NCBI GenBank assembly: GCA_022813625.1
Contig: JAKLMB010000023.1
Span: 496,001-560,000, forward strand
Origin: Aaosphaeria pasadenensis
Lineage: Eukaryota > Ascomycota > Dothideomycetes > Pleosporales
DNA: 64,000 nucleotides
Reading direction: 5' to 3'
Shown piece by piece: positions 1-9,886 of the stretch. The position numbers and the translations under genes are program-made. Position 1 is the stretch's first letter; every line of letters starts with the position of its first letter. The notes under the pieces are model-generated. The model saw nothing but the letters and a program-made list of their open reading frames with translations. It searched no databases and was not told the origin of the DNA.

Positions 1-1661
1 GTGCCGTTGCCTGATCCTGCGTTCCAGAGCGACATGAGGGTTTCCTTTCCTTCGAAGGCGCCGTAGCCGTAGTTGGGGGAGTCGTAGAGTTCGCCTTGGA
101 GGATGTCGGCGAGGAGGTAAGGGCCGACACTGTTGTAGAAGATGTAGCCCATGGAGTGGATACACCTTGCTGGGACGGCAGTGTAGGCTTTCTCGGTCAA
201 GTTCCAAGATCCACCTCCGTAGTCTTTGCAGATTTCAGCCGAGGACTGCGCGGGCGCTTTCGCACAGGGGTTGTAGTCTGTGCTGGTTACGTATTCGGGG
301 TCTTTTAGGGATCCAAACATGGCGGAGACATTGTATGGAAGCCACCGAGTCTTGTCGTCGAATTTGTAGCCGAGATCCTTCAGGATGCGGCGTCCGTCGT
401 TGTCGACGCATTTCAGGTCGGCGGTGTTGATTGACCCAGCACCATATCCTACCCTCATGCTGTGCGAGAAGGTCTCCTCAAAGGGACCGCTTTCTTCGAT
501 GGTTTCGTGCAACTCGCTGATGCTCATAGAGCCCCGAATTGATTTCATGCATGGATAGACTCGACAGCTGTACGCCTTGTAGATATCCGGATCTGGATTC
601 TCTGGCGCTCTTTCGCGGCGAATCATGGGTATTTCATCGAAGGTACTGCCACCAGACAGGAAAGAAACTGGTTTCATCACAGTTCCGTTCACAGATGGGA
701 TGATACTCCCATTTGGACGAACAAGAGAAATGCCGTCGAGAGTGGCATTTGTCCAAGGGGTTTTCAGACTACCCGTGCCATTAGTGAAAGTGGACATAAT
801 AAGATCATCGGTCCTATCTCGACAAGCACTGCAGAACCCCACGGTGGTGTATTCCTCTGGGAAGGTACAGTTGCCAGATCGGCAGGTCGCTTGAACCTGG
901 GGCTTGATATCGGCGAAGATACCGTTGTAAGCTGCATCTCGAAGACCTCTGGAGATTTCCTGGTAGATTGCGAAAATGTGTCTTCCACTCTCGTCGTAAT
1001 GTTGAGCCCTTGGGATGCTAGCCTGAACATCACCGGACACACGAACGCAGTCCTCTAGGCGTATGATCTGCTGCGAAAAAGGATCGAGTAGAATGACCAG
1101 AATAGTAACGAACGCTCCAAGGGAGGAGAATAGGCCTCCTCTGTGCTTCAAGAGTAGAGCAACGGCGCCCCAGGGACCTCGGGAGGCCTGATCGTGTAGG
1201 GCGAATCCTGAAAGTGGTCTGGGTCTCGAAAGACTTGTCCATTTCAAATGGCTGATACCTTCAGCCAGAATAAGGCCAGCACAACCCTTCATAATCACGG
1301 TGTAAACAGCGATTAAGGCGTTGAGCGAGATTCCGTATCTCCATTGAGGCAGCGGCTTGTGTTCGTAGGCGCGCACTGTAACGATAATGGCAACGACGGT
1401 GGCGACTGTAAGAATACAGGCCAGTATTTCGAGCCACCAGACGTGTAGAAGGCTGCTTCGATGCCATGTCCCCTTGGCGTATTCAATGGGACGAGAAGAA
1501 ATGGTGTTCCAGCGAGTTCCACTCTGAATCTTGTGAATGTTTTCTTCGGATGATTTCTCTGATGAGAACACTTTGCTGTATGTCTTGGGTGCTCTCTCGT
1601 TTGATATCTCATCCTGCGATCGCCCGCCATTGTTCATCTGAACATCGTGGAATCTGTCCAT
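1..1661 (-). CDS. DUF3176 domain membrane protein (C-terminus cut by window edge)
   Basis: One uninterrupted reading frame of 553 codons starts at the ATG at 1661 and runs off the left edge. A polar tail of about 70 residues is followed by membrane segments at about 75-97 (starting WWLEILAC), 113-135 (ISLNALIAVYTVIMKG) and 175-192 (FVTILVILLDPFSQQ). A long, probably extracellular, Cys-rich loop with several N-x-S/T sites follows, including the block CRSGNCTFPEEYTTVGFCS. The order WWLEI..., P-L-P-Q-W, ISLNALIA, RPLSGF...ASRGPWGA is the signature of the fungal DUF3176 family, which normally ends with one more membrane helix near the C-terminus, here off-window. No biochemical function is established for the family. 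No intron is seen in this part. The downstream neighbour is on the same strand after a 1.5-kb gap. Confidence 0.85.
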   Translation of the reverse strand, partial: MDRFHDVQMNNGGRSQDEISNERAPKTYSKVFSSEKSSEENIHKIQSGTRWNTISSRPIEYAKGTWHRSSLLHVWWLEILACILTVATVVAIIVTVRAYEHKPLPQWRYGISLNALIAVYTVIMKGCAGLILAEGISHLKWTSLSRPRPLSGFALHDQASRGPWGAVALLLKHRGGLFSSLGAFVTILVILLDPFSQQIIRLEDCVRVSGDVQASIPRAQHYDESGRHIFAIYQEISRGLRDAAYNGIFADIKPQVQATCRSGNCTFPEEYTTVGFCSACRDRTDDLIMSTFTNGTGSLKTPWTNATLDGISLVRPNGSIIPSVNGTVMKPVSFLSGGSTFDEIPMIRRERAPENPDPDIYKAYSCRVYPCMKSIRGSMSISELHETIEESGPFEETFSHSMRVGYGAGSINTADLKCVDNDGRRILKDLGYKFDDKTRWLPYNVSAMFGSLKDPEYVTSTDYNPCAKAPAQSSAEICKDYGGGSWNLTEKAYTAVPARCIHSMGYIFYNSVGPYLLADILQGELYDSPNYGYGAFEGKETLMSLWNAGSGNG

Positions 1662-3164
1662 GTTTGAGCACTCCAAGGTTGGGAGTTGTCGGCCGAGACG
1701 CGCTGAAAGGATGCTATACTCGTAGGATATTACCACCAAAGAGCATTATATCATTATATTGTAAGGAAGTTTGGTTTGGTTTGCAAAACCAGGCAAGCAT
1801 GAAGCTTTAAATGCGCAGCAACATTGCTCCGCTGTGTGCTCATCTTACTATATAGTAGTGAGGCAGACTGACTTCAAATTTGTCCGTGGTATACTAGACG
1901 ATGCTCGTCCCTGGTCTCGGGCGCTACACTGCATGTACCCAGTGAGAGCTAGTTGGGGCTGGACGTGAGGTGAGGCCGCTTGATACAAAACGGCGGCCAA
2001 TCGTGCAGGGGCAGTTCCTAATTACGGCCCCCAATATCAAACATGGTCACACTATCTCGCGCGAAAGCATTAAAACTCAGCCCCTCTGGACTGACCCAAA
2101 CATACTTGGACGCGACCCGTTGGTCGAAAACACTGTCGGGCGTATTTCGACGTTAGTTGTAATTTGCAGAGGCAAGAAGCATTGCTGAGCTTGATACATA
2201 CAGTCACATCCACAATAAGGAACGGCGGCCATAAGCATCGTCAAAACGGGACCGCATAACGAGATTACTGTGGTAATCCCCGGGCTGCTAGGGCCCTGCG
2301 CCTCACGCAAGTATGAGAACTAGACCCAACGGTGTTACTCTCTGAAGAGCAGGGATAGCGTGTTACTGCATTTTAATTCCCCTTCGGACAGGCCCGACCA
2401 GCAAGGTGCCAGCGGTGTCTCGTTAACTCGCCTAAGCACCAAGTCAAAGATACATGTAAAGTTGCTCCTGCAGGTTGCTCGCCCGAGAAATGTATTCAGC
2501 TAAAGGATTCCAAGCGGCAATAATGAGGACCTGGCATCCAGGTGAAATACATGTAAAGCCTGATAATGGAAATATGAGTTGGTTGCTCAATAGTTTGATA
2601 CTCGTACGGGTGTAAAGTGGAAATGATGCATGCGATCCGCTGGCTGATCTTCGATTTCACCAAGTCGTCCTGCTGAACTTATCACCATTGCCCCTAACAG
2701 ATGCATCACACAGCCGCAGATAATGTTCTTTTGTGTCATGTTGGTTCAGATTGATGTATTGGAATGTAAAACACAGTGATATCATCAGGACTACTGCCGG
2801 AAGTCGTGAACCCCGATTTCGTCTCTGTTGATTCACCGTGTTTTGTTGTTCATACTAGCAATCGTAGCTGCTTATATCTCTTGATATTCACAAGTCCTCG
2901 ATCCTCGCTCGAAGCGAGTCGATACGACTAATCATGCACTCTCCTTCTTCTCCAAGCCTCCTCAAGCTCGATGCGAATGGCGATCAAACATTGATCGCGT
3001 CTATGAGGATGTATCCTTCTCTTCTTTTAAAAATTCGTCATGGTAGCCCACCGGGATGTTTCTTTTCCCAATTATAAAAAACAAATGAATTCCTTTGACT
3101 CCGCCCATTGCTAGTCCCATAAAGAAACCCGAACTCTTTTCTCTCGTATTGGTGACATATTGGT
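1662..3164. other. Intergenic, 1.5 kb
   Basis: No coding frame here resembles a known family. The region must hold the promoter of the DUF3176 gene (minus strand) and the 3' end of the eL33 gene. The 12-mer ATACATGTAAAG occurs twice in direct orientation (2450-2461 and 2547-2558). Nothing else stands out. Confidence 0.5.
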
Positions 3165-3607
3165 TTAGATCGAGCTGGGGTAGAGCATGACCCTCACGCT
3201 GGCGCCGAAGCTCTTGGGAGGAAGGTTGGACCTGAAAGAAGCACGAACAACACCGGAGTTTCCTAGAATCCAGAATGTCAGTACAAATGCCCTCATTTGG
3301 TGCGTATAATGCGATTGCGACTCACCGTGTGTCCTCCTGATGCGTCCCCAGATAACGCGGTGCTTGGTTCCGCGGACAGCGGTAGGTGCCTTGTAAACGA
3401 AGGCGACGCGCTTTCCAAGGTAGAACGAAGCGGCCTCGGTGTTGTCAACGCCCTCGAGAGCGAGGAGGCTCACATTGGGGTTGGTATTGCGCTTTCCACG
3501 CTGGTAGCTGAGGTGGCGTCCCTTGACGTAGACTGCAAAATTGTCAATTATGATCTCGCATGACAGCATAAAGATAACGTACGGCGGTGGCTCTTTTCTT
3601 CCGACAT
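3165..3607 (-). CDS. RPL33: 60S ribosomal protein eL33 (L35Ae family)
   Basis: Three exons, 3583-3607, 3326-3532 and 3165-3262, join into 109 aa, the family's usual size. Introns of 50 nt (3533-3582, GTACGT...TTGCAG) and 63 nt (3263-3325, GTGAGT...TCTAG) restore the family blocks: SHRLYVKGRHLSYQR at the first junction and RRTHGNSGVVRA at the second, ending SFGASVRVMLYPSSI. The protein is a structural part of the large ribosomal subunit. The start codon lies in a 25-nt exon (MSEEKSHR), so a single-frame reading from the internal ATG gives a false N-terminus. Position-specific matches to L35Ae are strong throughout. Confidence 0.97.
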
Positions 3608-4327
3608 ATTTAATGGTATATTGGGGGTATCTTGGGTTGGATATCGTAATGTTTCGATGTACGATGAATAGTTCGAGATCCCAATGTGTGGGTCGGCGAA
3701 ATGTTCTTCCTAAGCGAATCCTTCCCCATGATTCGGGAACGATGGGCGTTAGCGTCGTCTTAGTTCGAGGTACATCACCTCAACTAATGTTCCGGTTGAT
3801 CACCAATAGTCGATCAACTGTGTTACTACGAACAACATCATATATGGTTTCAGTATTCAATGCATAATATATTTGTATGGCATACCGTCAAGTAGAAAAT
3901 CATCCACCATAACCGAATAGAGCGTGTGCATCGACGTTGATATATTGCATGTGCCTTCGGCATAAATCTGCCTCTATCTGTGAAAGGCATTGAATGGCAT
4001 CACAATCAATATTTTAATGTATCTTTGATGCTAAAACGAAAAGTCGTCAAGGCTATCAACACACAGAATGAAATATAGGCATCGTTATCAGTGCAGTCAA
4101 ACGCATAGACGGCCGACAAAGTGCTTAATTTGTGTATGACTTTCGATTTATTCATTAGCCTTGGGATGGTCTGAAGACCATGCTGATCTATAATACCCTT
4201 TTGTTCAAGCTGCCCCGTTCCTGTGCATCCCGAAGCCGGGTAGAGTCCAAGCTATTTGTATCGTACACACCATCCCTGTATAGATACGATGCTCTCTTGG
4301 TTGCGGACCTTCAAACGTATGTATCGC
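3608..4327. other. Intergenic, promoter side of eL33
   Basis: The region lies upstream of the minus-strand eL33 start and downstream of Rpn12. It is AT-rich and has no convincing coding frame. It presumably contains the eL33 promoter. I could not single out a defined element. Confidence 0.5.
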
Positions 4328-5202
4328 TTATACAATCGTCTCTAGCTCCCTGGCGTACCCGAGAGTTTTCTCAATGACTTGATCGCTTGTCACCAAGATG
4401 TCCTTGCTATCGTACTCGTCCTCTTGCGCTGGGAAATATATCCTGCCGTCCTTAACGATCCACCCGCATTCTTGCGCAAAGCTGACTACGCTGCCTTCAG
4501 AGTCGAGGAAGAGAAGAGATTTGGCGTCAGCGACGGGGATGGAGGGGTATGCCTTCTCACTGCAGGAGGCGATTTCCTTGCGGATCATTCCGATCAGAAC
4601 CTAATATGTGTCAGCAATGGCAGCTTCAGAGCGTGTATGGACTGGGCATATCGTACGTCCGAGAAGAGCGCGAATTCCTCACTGGGAACCCTCTCGCTCT
4701 TCGTCTCCCCCCAAACCCTATCGTAGCTTCCCTCCATCAATGCCTGCTCCAGCCTGATCGGATACTGAATGAAAGCATCCTCCTCGAGCCCTTTGCCCGT
4801 CTGTGCAGCCGCCACCTCTAGCGTCTCCAGTAACGTGTGGAACCCCGCATAATCACCATCGCTCAGCAACAACAGCAGGTACAGGCCTGTAATCTTGCTT
4901 GAGTTTCCGCCCTCCTTTGGCAGCACATTCTCCGGTAATGAGTAGAAGGGTTGCAGTTGCTGGAAGTAGCGTGTGAACGACACGGGGTCCTTTAGGCGGA
5001 TGGAGATCACGGCACCGACCTCGAGCGTTTCGCGGGCGATGAAGAGATGTTTTCGTGGTGTTGAATCGGTGGGAATGAGAGCGTTGAGGTTGAGGAGGGC
5101 GACTTTGGCGCGGGAGAGGAGGGATGTGGACTGTTGGTACTTGTGTGACTGGAGGGACTGGTGAAGCTGCTTGAGCAGTTCTCGGAGCTCGTTTTCGGCC
5201 AT
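4328..5202 (-). CDS. RPN12: 26S proteasome regulatory subunit Rpn12 (PSMD8)
   Basis: Two exons, 4657-5202 and 4328-4600, give 272 aa. The 56-nt intron (4601-4656, GTACGA...ATTAG) is in phase 0 and rejoins EEFALFSD with VLIGMIRKEIASC. Rpn12 is a PCI-domain scaffold subunit of the 19S lid. The N-terminal helical block (ENELRELLKQLHQSL, ALIPTDSTPRKHL, RLKDPVSFTRYFQQLQPFY) and the C-terminal winged helix (AYPSIPVADAKSLLFL, GWIVKDGRIYFP) fit the family. I chose the ATG at 5202 because homologues begin MAEN-like there. The frame stays open for 82 more codons up to another ATG at 5448, so a longer form is possible (see findings). Confidence 0.95.
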
Positions 5203-5845
5203 TTGATGGGGATTCTGGGAAGATGAACGGGCGGAAGAGACGGCTTCAGAGGTCGCGAGTGTAGGTTTGGCGGGTTGTCGTGTGTTTGATGTTGGAGGCG
5301 GAGCTTTGGGAGATGGCGAGCTTCGGACTACTAGACGCGAGGTTGCTGATTGCTTCGAAGCGGCGGTCTTGGCGGCGAAGTCAATGCGCGGTGGTGACGT
5401 CCATATCGTTCCGTATCCTTCGAAAATGCGATTTCGGATATAAGGCATGATTTATTTTTGTATTCCAAATCTGAGTTAGAACTCTATTTTCAGGGAAAGA
5501 AGAAAACTTTATATTATTCACGAAGACGCGCAGAGTCGAGACATCGACATGTTGAGCATATGACCCTGTTTGGTCACATTGTGTCTCAAAACCCAGGCAG
5601 AACAATAGTATCATGCATACAGCTCTGCCAGGTAGAAATGCTCGTCGGAAAGGTACACACACAGCACTGTCCAACGTGCAAAGTCCCTCACATCACAGGA
5701 ACTAAGCAGGTCCCAAAATTTCATCAAAGGCCAGCGCAAGCCAGCACGGTACGGACCGTACCAAGTGTGAACTCGTTTTCATCTATCCACATATGCAACG
5801 CAACAGGGTATCTCTTTGTACATAAAACGGAATGTCTTCATTGGA
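5203..5845. other. Rpn12 leader and Sld2 3' region
   Basis: Immediately upstream of Rpn12, 5203-5448 is open in the Rpn12 frame (Ser/Pro/Ala-rich, basic). The remainder separates Rpn12 from the Sld2 stop codon, and both genes run on the minus strand. No further gene is seen. Confidence 0.5.
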
Positions 5846-7371
5846 CTATCTCCTCCGACCGAAGCGGCCACCCTTACCGCCATTTCCCCCTTTGCTCTTT
5901 ATCTTCAGCCTTCGGTAGTTGGCATGGGCGGTTGCCTTGATCTTCCGAGCAGCTGTCTTCACCGGTCCGGCGTTGTCTTTCGGCTCTGCCTTTGCAGCCT
6001 CTTTATCTTTCTTCGGCTGCACTTTCCGCTTCTTCGGTGTGTGGGAGTCGTCACTGGCATAGTCTGAGTCGCTCTCGTCTCCAGATTTCCCTTCATCAAG
6101 TGCGGTGGAGCCAACTTGAGTTTCTTGAACTCCAGTCTCTGGTTCTGAATCTTCGTCATTATAAGACATGGTTGGCTCAGGCTTCGGTTTTGCAAAATTA
6201 GGACGCACTGAATAAGGTTAGCAAAGGATGTTTCTGTATACGTTTGCAAGAACTCACTGATAACGCGTCTGGTCTGCCTCTTCTGACCTCGCTTCTTCCA
6301 TATTCTGGTAGGCTGGCCACTCTCATCTTGACCATCCTGCTCATCCTGCTCCTCTTCTGAAGGCACAAAACCGTCTTGGTCCAAAACAACAGCAGGCTGG
6401 CTATCCTGCACGAGGATGGCTTTGGTTTTCGCTTTCTTGGGTAAAGATATGCCCATTTCCTCCATTTCCAACTCCGCCATGATCTCTGCTTCTTCGTCGA
6501 GCCTGTCCTCCTCTTGTTTCTTCAAAGACTGAATCATGCTGCTCAAACTTCTGCCAAAGCCCCTTCGCTTCCACGGCGCTGCCCTGGGTGTCGCCTGGAC
6601 ATCCTCCTCATCGACAACACTCAAGACGTTGTCCCGGCGCAGGAAAGCAGGTGTAGATAATCCTTTCAATGCCGATGTGGGTGTGCCCTCGTCTCCGAAT
6701 CTCCTCTTCTGCGGCGTGACGAACTTGTCCAGCATGAATCGCTTTCCAACAGATTGCGGTGTCTTCTCCCCCCGGGCTCGTAGCTCTACCGATGCCTCGC
6801 TCTCGGCCTTGTTGTGTTTCCTGCTCGGAGTCTGAAGGACGTTCAGGGAAATATCTGATAATACCGCCCGCCTCTTGCTAGGTGTTTCCGAAGGCAAGAG
6901 ATCGAACAAACCCAGGACGATTCCATCGCGTTGTGGAGTAGGACCAATTAATGTAGGACCTTGCGGAGAAAGGAGTTCCGAGGGATCAATGTTCTCTTCT
7001 GTGAGATCAACTCCAGAGTCCCGCTTTCGCTTTTGTGGTGTTGTTGTGAGGCTTCTTGGTTGGCTCTTGATGCATTGTTCGGCGACTTGGGTAGGTTTCC
7101 GGCTCGCGCAGCGCTTGGACGGTGTCTGAGGAGCAGTCTTGCCGGACATTACTTCGCGAAGTTTGTTGTATTCTTTGTATTTCTGTGCTGCAGGATGTAA
7201 GTCTCAAATGCTGTGTTAATTCGTGGTAGCGTGCATACAAATGGCGGCGTTGGCCTTGATGTCGTCTCTTCCTGCCTTGCGGCCATCATGTTGTAAGGCG
7301 AAGTCTTTTTCCCAGGCCTTGAGTTCTTGTCGCAGTGCATTGCACTGGTCTTGGAAATTGAGGCAATCCAT
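5846..7371 (-). CDS. SLD2: DNA replication regulator Sld2
   Basis: Three exons, 7239-7371, 6258-7187 and 5846-6207, encode 474 aa, with introns of 51 nt (7188-7238) and 50 nt (6208-6257). Sld2 (DRC1, RecQ4 N-terminus-like) binds Dpb11 after CDK phosphorylation to start DNA replication. The conserved N-terminus reads LRQELKAWEKDFA, then GRKAGRDDIKANAAIS and KYKEYNKLREVMSGKT across the first junction. The middle carries RRGFGRSLSSMIQSLKKQEE, and the C-terminus has KKRGQKRQTRRVIMRP across the second junction and ANYRRLKIKSK. Around a dozen S/T-P sites lie between residues about 60 and 240, at least five as full T-P-x-K/R CDK sites. The tail ends in a Gly/Arg/Lys-rich stretch. Predicted nuclear. 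Confidence 0.94.
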
Positions 7372-7749
7372 TGTTGTTGTAATGTGCAATGTTGTAGTAA
7401 AGAATTGTGATTGTGGGAGGAATGCGGCGGTACTTAGGGTAGCTATGTTCATGTGGAGGTTGGCGAATGGCACGTTCACATTCGCGGTGGGTTGAGACGC
7501 GACGCGCGCGCCGAACGGCACGTCACGCAAAATTTAGCACGAGCCAGCCACGCCCCCCAGTCAATTAATTCAGCCCTATCGGCCACAAAGCAGAACGCGT
7601 ATAATCAAAATCCGGAAATGACCTGTATTCTTTTCTTTTCAAGTGCATAAGGCATCCTAGATATAATACAGGTACTATTGACAAACTCCCGCTCGGAGCT
7701 CGAAAAGCGCTTATGCTAAGACCAGAACCCCAAACCAAGGAAACAAAAT
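7372..7749. other. Sld2 promoter / LPD 3' region
   Basis: This is a 378-bp gap between two minus-strand genes. It should contain the Sld2 promoter. The Sld2 reading frame stays open for 53 codons upstream of the chosen ATG, but the conserved N-terminus begins at MDCLNFQDQC. No other gene is seen. Confidence 0.5.
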
Positions 7750-9539
7750 CTAGTAGTGAATGGCCTTGTCGTATGTTGACATAGCAGCCTCCTTGAAAGC
7801 CTCGGAGAGCGTAGGGTGAGCGTGCGATGTGCGGGCAACATCTGCGTATGCGTTAGTATGCGCTTCAAAAATCACATCAATTGTAGACTTACCCTCTGAG
7901 CTTGCACCGTACTCCAATGCAAGAGTACCCTCAGCAATCATCTCACCAGCGTTGGGGCCAACGATGTGGATACCCAAGATTCTATCAGTGTTGGCGTCGG
8001 AGATGAACTTGACCATACCCTCAGTGTCGAGGTTGGTCTTGGCTCTTGAGTTGGCGGAGAAGGGGAAGGTTCCGACCTTGTACTTGACACCAGCAGCCTT
8101 CAACTCCTGCTCGTTCTGTCCAACCCAGGCGACCTCGGGATGAGTGTACATGACGGAGGGAATAGCGCCGTAGTTGACGTGACCGTAGCCCTTGGTAAGA
8201 TACTCAACGGCAGCGACAGCCTCCTCCTCGGCCTTGTGGGCAAGCATAGGTCCGAAGGTGACATCTCCGATGGAGCGAATGTGAGGGATCTTGGTGCGGT
8301 ACTCCTGGTCAATGATAAGACGGCCACGCTCATCGGTCTCAAGACCAATGTTCTCGAGACCCAAGCCAGCAGTGTAGGGACGACGGCCGATGGCAACCAA
8401 GACAACGTCGGCATCAAGCTGTAGTTGTTAGCGCATGTTTAGTCGAGCAATTTATACCATAACTTACGACATCCTCCTTTCCGCCCTTTGCAGCCTCGGT
8501 GCTGATCTTGATGGTCTCGCTGGAGTCGTCACCAGAAACAACCTTGGTGTTGAGCTTGAACTTCATGCCCTGCTTGCCGAGCAACTTCTGGGTCTGCTTC
8601 GCAATCTCGGCGTCCATGCCGGGACCTCCGATCTGACCGAGATACTCGACAACAGTGACTTCGGAACCAAGACGGGACCAAACAGATGCCTGTATCGTTG
8701 TCAGTGCATAGAGAGATAATTTGCCTCGCGGAACTCACCATCTCAAGACCGATAATTCCACCTCCGATGACAACCAACTTCTTAGGGACCTCCTGGAGCG
8801 CAATGGCACCAGTGCTGGTAATGACCTTCTTCTCATCGATGGTCAAACCAGGGAATGGAGTAGCCTCAGATCCAGTAGCAATGAAGATGTTCTTTCCCTT
8901 GACGGAAGTCTCACCGCCGTCAACGAGGTTGACAGCAATGGTGTGCTCGTCCTGGAATGCGCCGGTTCCCTTGATGTACTCGACATTGTTCTTCTTGAAC
9001 AAGAACTCGATACCCTTGGTCAATCCGGAAACGGAGGTCTCCTTCGCCTTCATCATAGCCTCAAGGTTCAATTTAACCTCACCGACCTCGATACCGCGGT
9101 TCTTAGTGTCGTGAAGGATCTGGTGGTAGAGGTGGGAGTTGTTCAAGAGGGATTTTGAGGGAATGCAACCGACGTTGAGGCAGGTTCCTCCGAGGCTGCC
9201 ACGCTTCTCGATACATGCGACCTGCGATGGTTTTGTTAATTGCCGCTCAGTATTGTATTACCATCGGGCTTATGGAATACCTTCAAGCCAGCTTGGCCAG
9301 CTTTGATTGCGGCGACATAGCCAGCAACACCGCCACCAATGATGACCAAGTCCTTCTCTTCTATCAAACAATTAGCATTGATGCATCGCAAAAGCTGCAG
9401 ATGGATGCAACTGACCGGCCTCCGATGCGTATCCTCGCCTTAATCGGCCCTGGAAGTAGATGTTGGGTGCGCAGAAGGTGCTTTGGGTTACGGGTCGCAA
9501 CTGCCTGGGGACAGCGCGAGGAAGTACGGACCGGAACAT
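7750..9539 (-). CDS. LPD1: Dihydrolipoyl dehydrogenase, mitochondrial (E3)
   Basis: Six exons (9416-9539, 9281-9360, 8739-9221, 8468-8689, 7893-8418, 7750-7841) with introns of 49-59 nt join to 508 aa, the usual E3 length. The enzyme reoxidises dihydrolipoamide with NAD+ in pyruvate, 2-oxoglutarate and branched-chain dehydrogenases and in the glycine cleavage system. The N-terminus MFRSVLPRAVPRQLRPV... is a typical Arg-rich mitochondrial presequence, ending near GYASEA. Next come the FAD motif VIIGGGVAGY, the redox disulphide GGTCLNVGCIPSK, the NAD motif VIGGGIIGLEM, and the C-terminal catalytic segment ARTSHAHPTLSEAF, which is complete only after removing the 51-nt intron at 7842-7892. A CCAAT box in the minus orientation sits about 200 bp upstream (9740-9744). 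Confidence 0.97.
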
Positions 9540-9886
9540 GATGCGGAAGAAAGGAGGAGGAGGATTCTATTAAATACAAAAGCCGTGTTCAGCACGGCGG
9601 GGTGGTGGAGGTGGGTCAATGGGGGATGAGATGGCGATGTTGTTGAGCTCTAGCAAGAGTCAAAAGTCTCTCACACACAATCCCTCTCTTTCCCGAGCTC
9701 ACTCCGGTGCGGCTACAACCGGGGCCGCACGCGAACTTAATTGGTCAGTCACTCCGATCTCTACCTCTCGCGCCCCATTAATTTCATCACAGCACAACAG
9801 CTTCAAGATAAATTTATATGTCTTAGTTCAAGGCAGATAATAACTCATATCTATGGTATCGCGGTTTCTGATCCAAAACTCCATCT
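9540..9886 (-). promoter_or_regulatory. Promoter region of LPD
   Basis: This 347-bp gap upstream of the LPD start contains ATTGG at 9740-9744, a CCAAT box on the minus strand. In fungi such boxes are bound by the HAP complex, which controls respiratory genes. That HAP acts here is inference. The remainder carries the 3' end of the NOM1 transcript. Confidence 0.45.

Noticed and set aside
5458..5940. 160-codon plus-strand ORF opposite the Sld2 3' end
   Set aside because: Overlaps the conserved Sld2 C-terminus on the other strand and has no recognisable domain.
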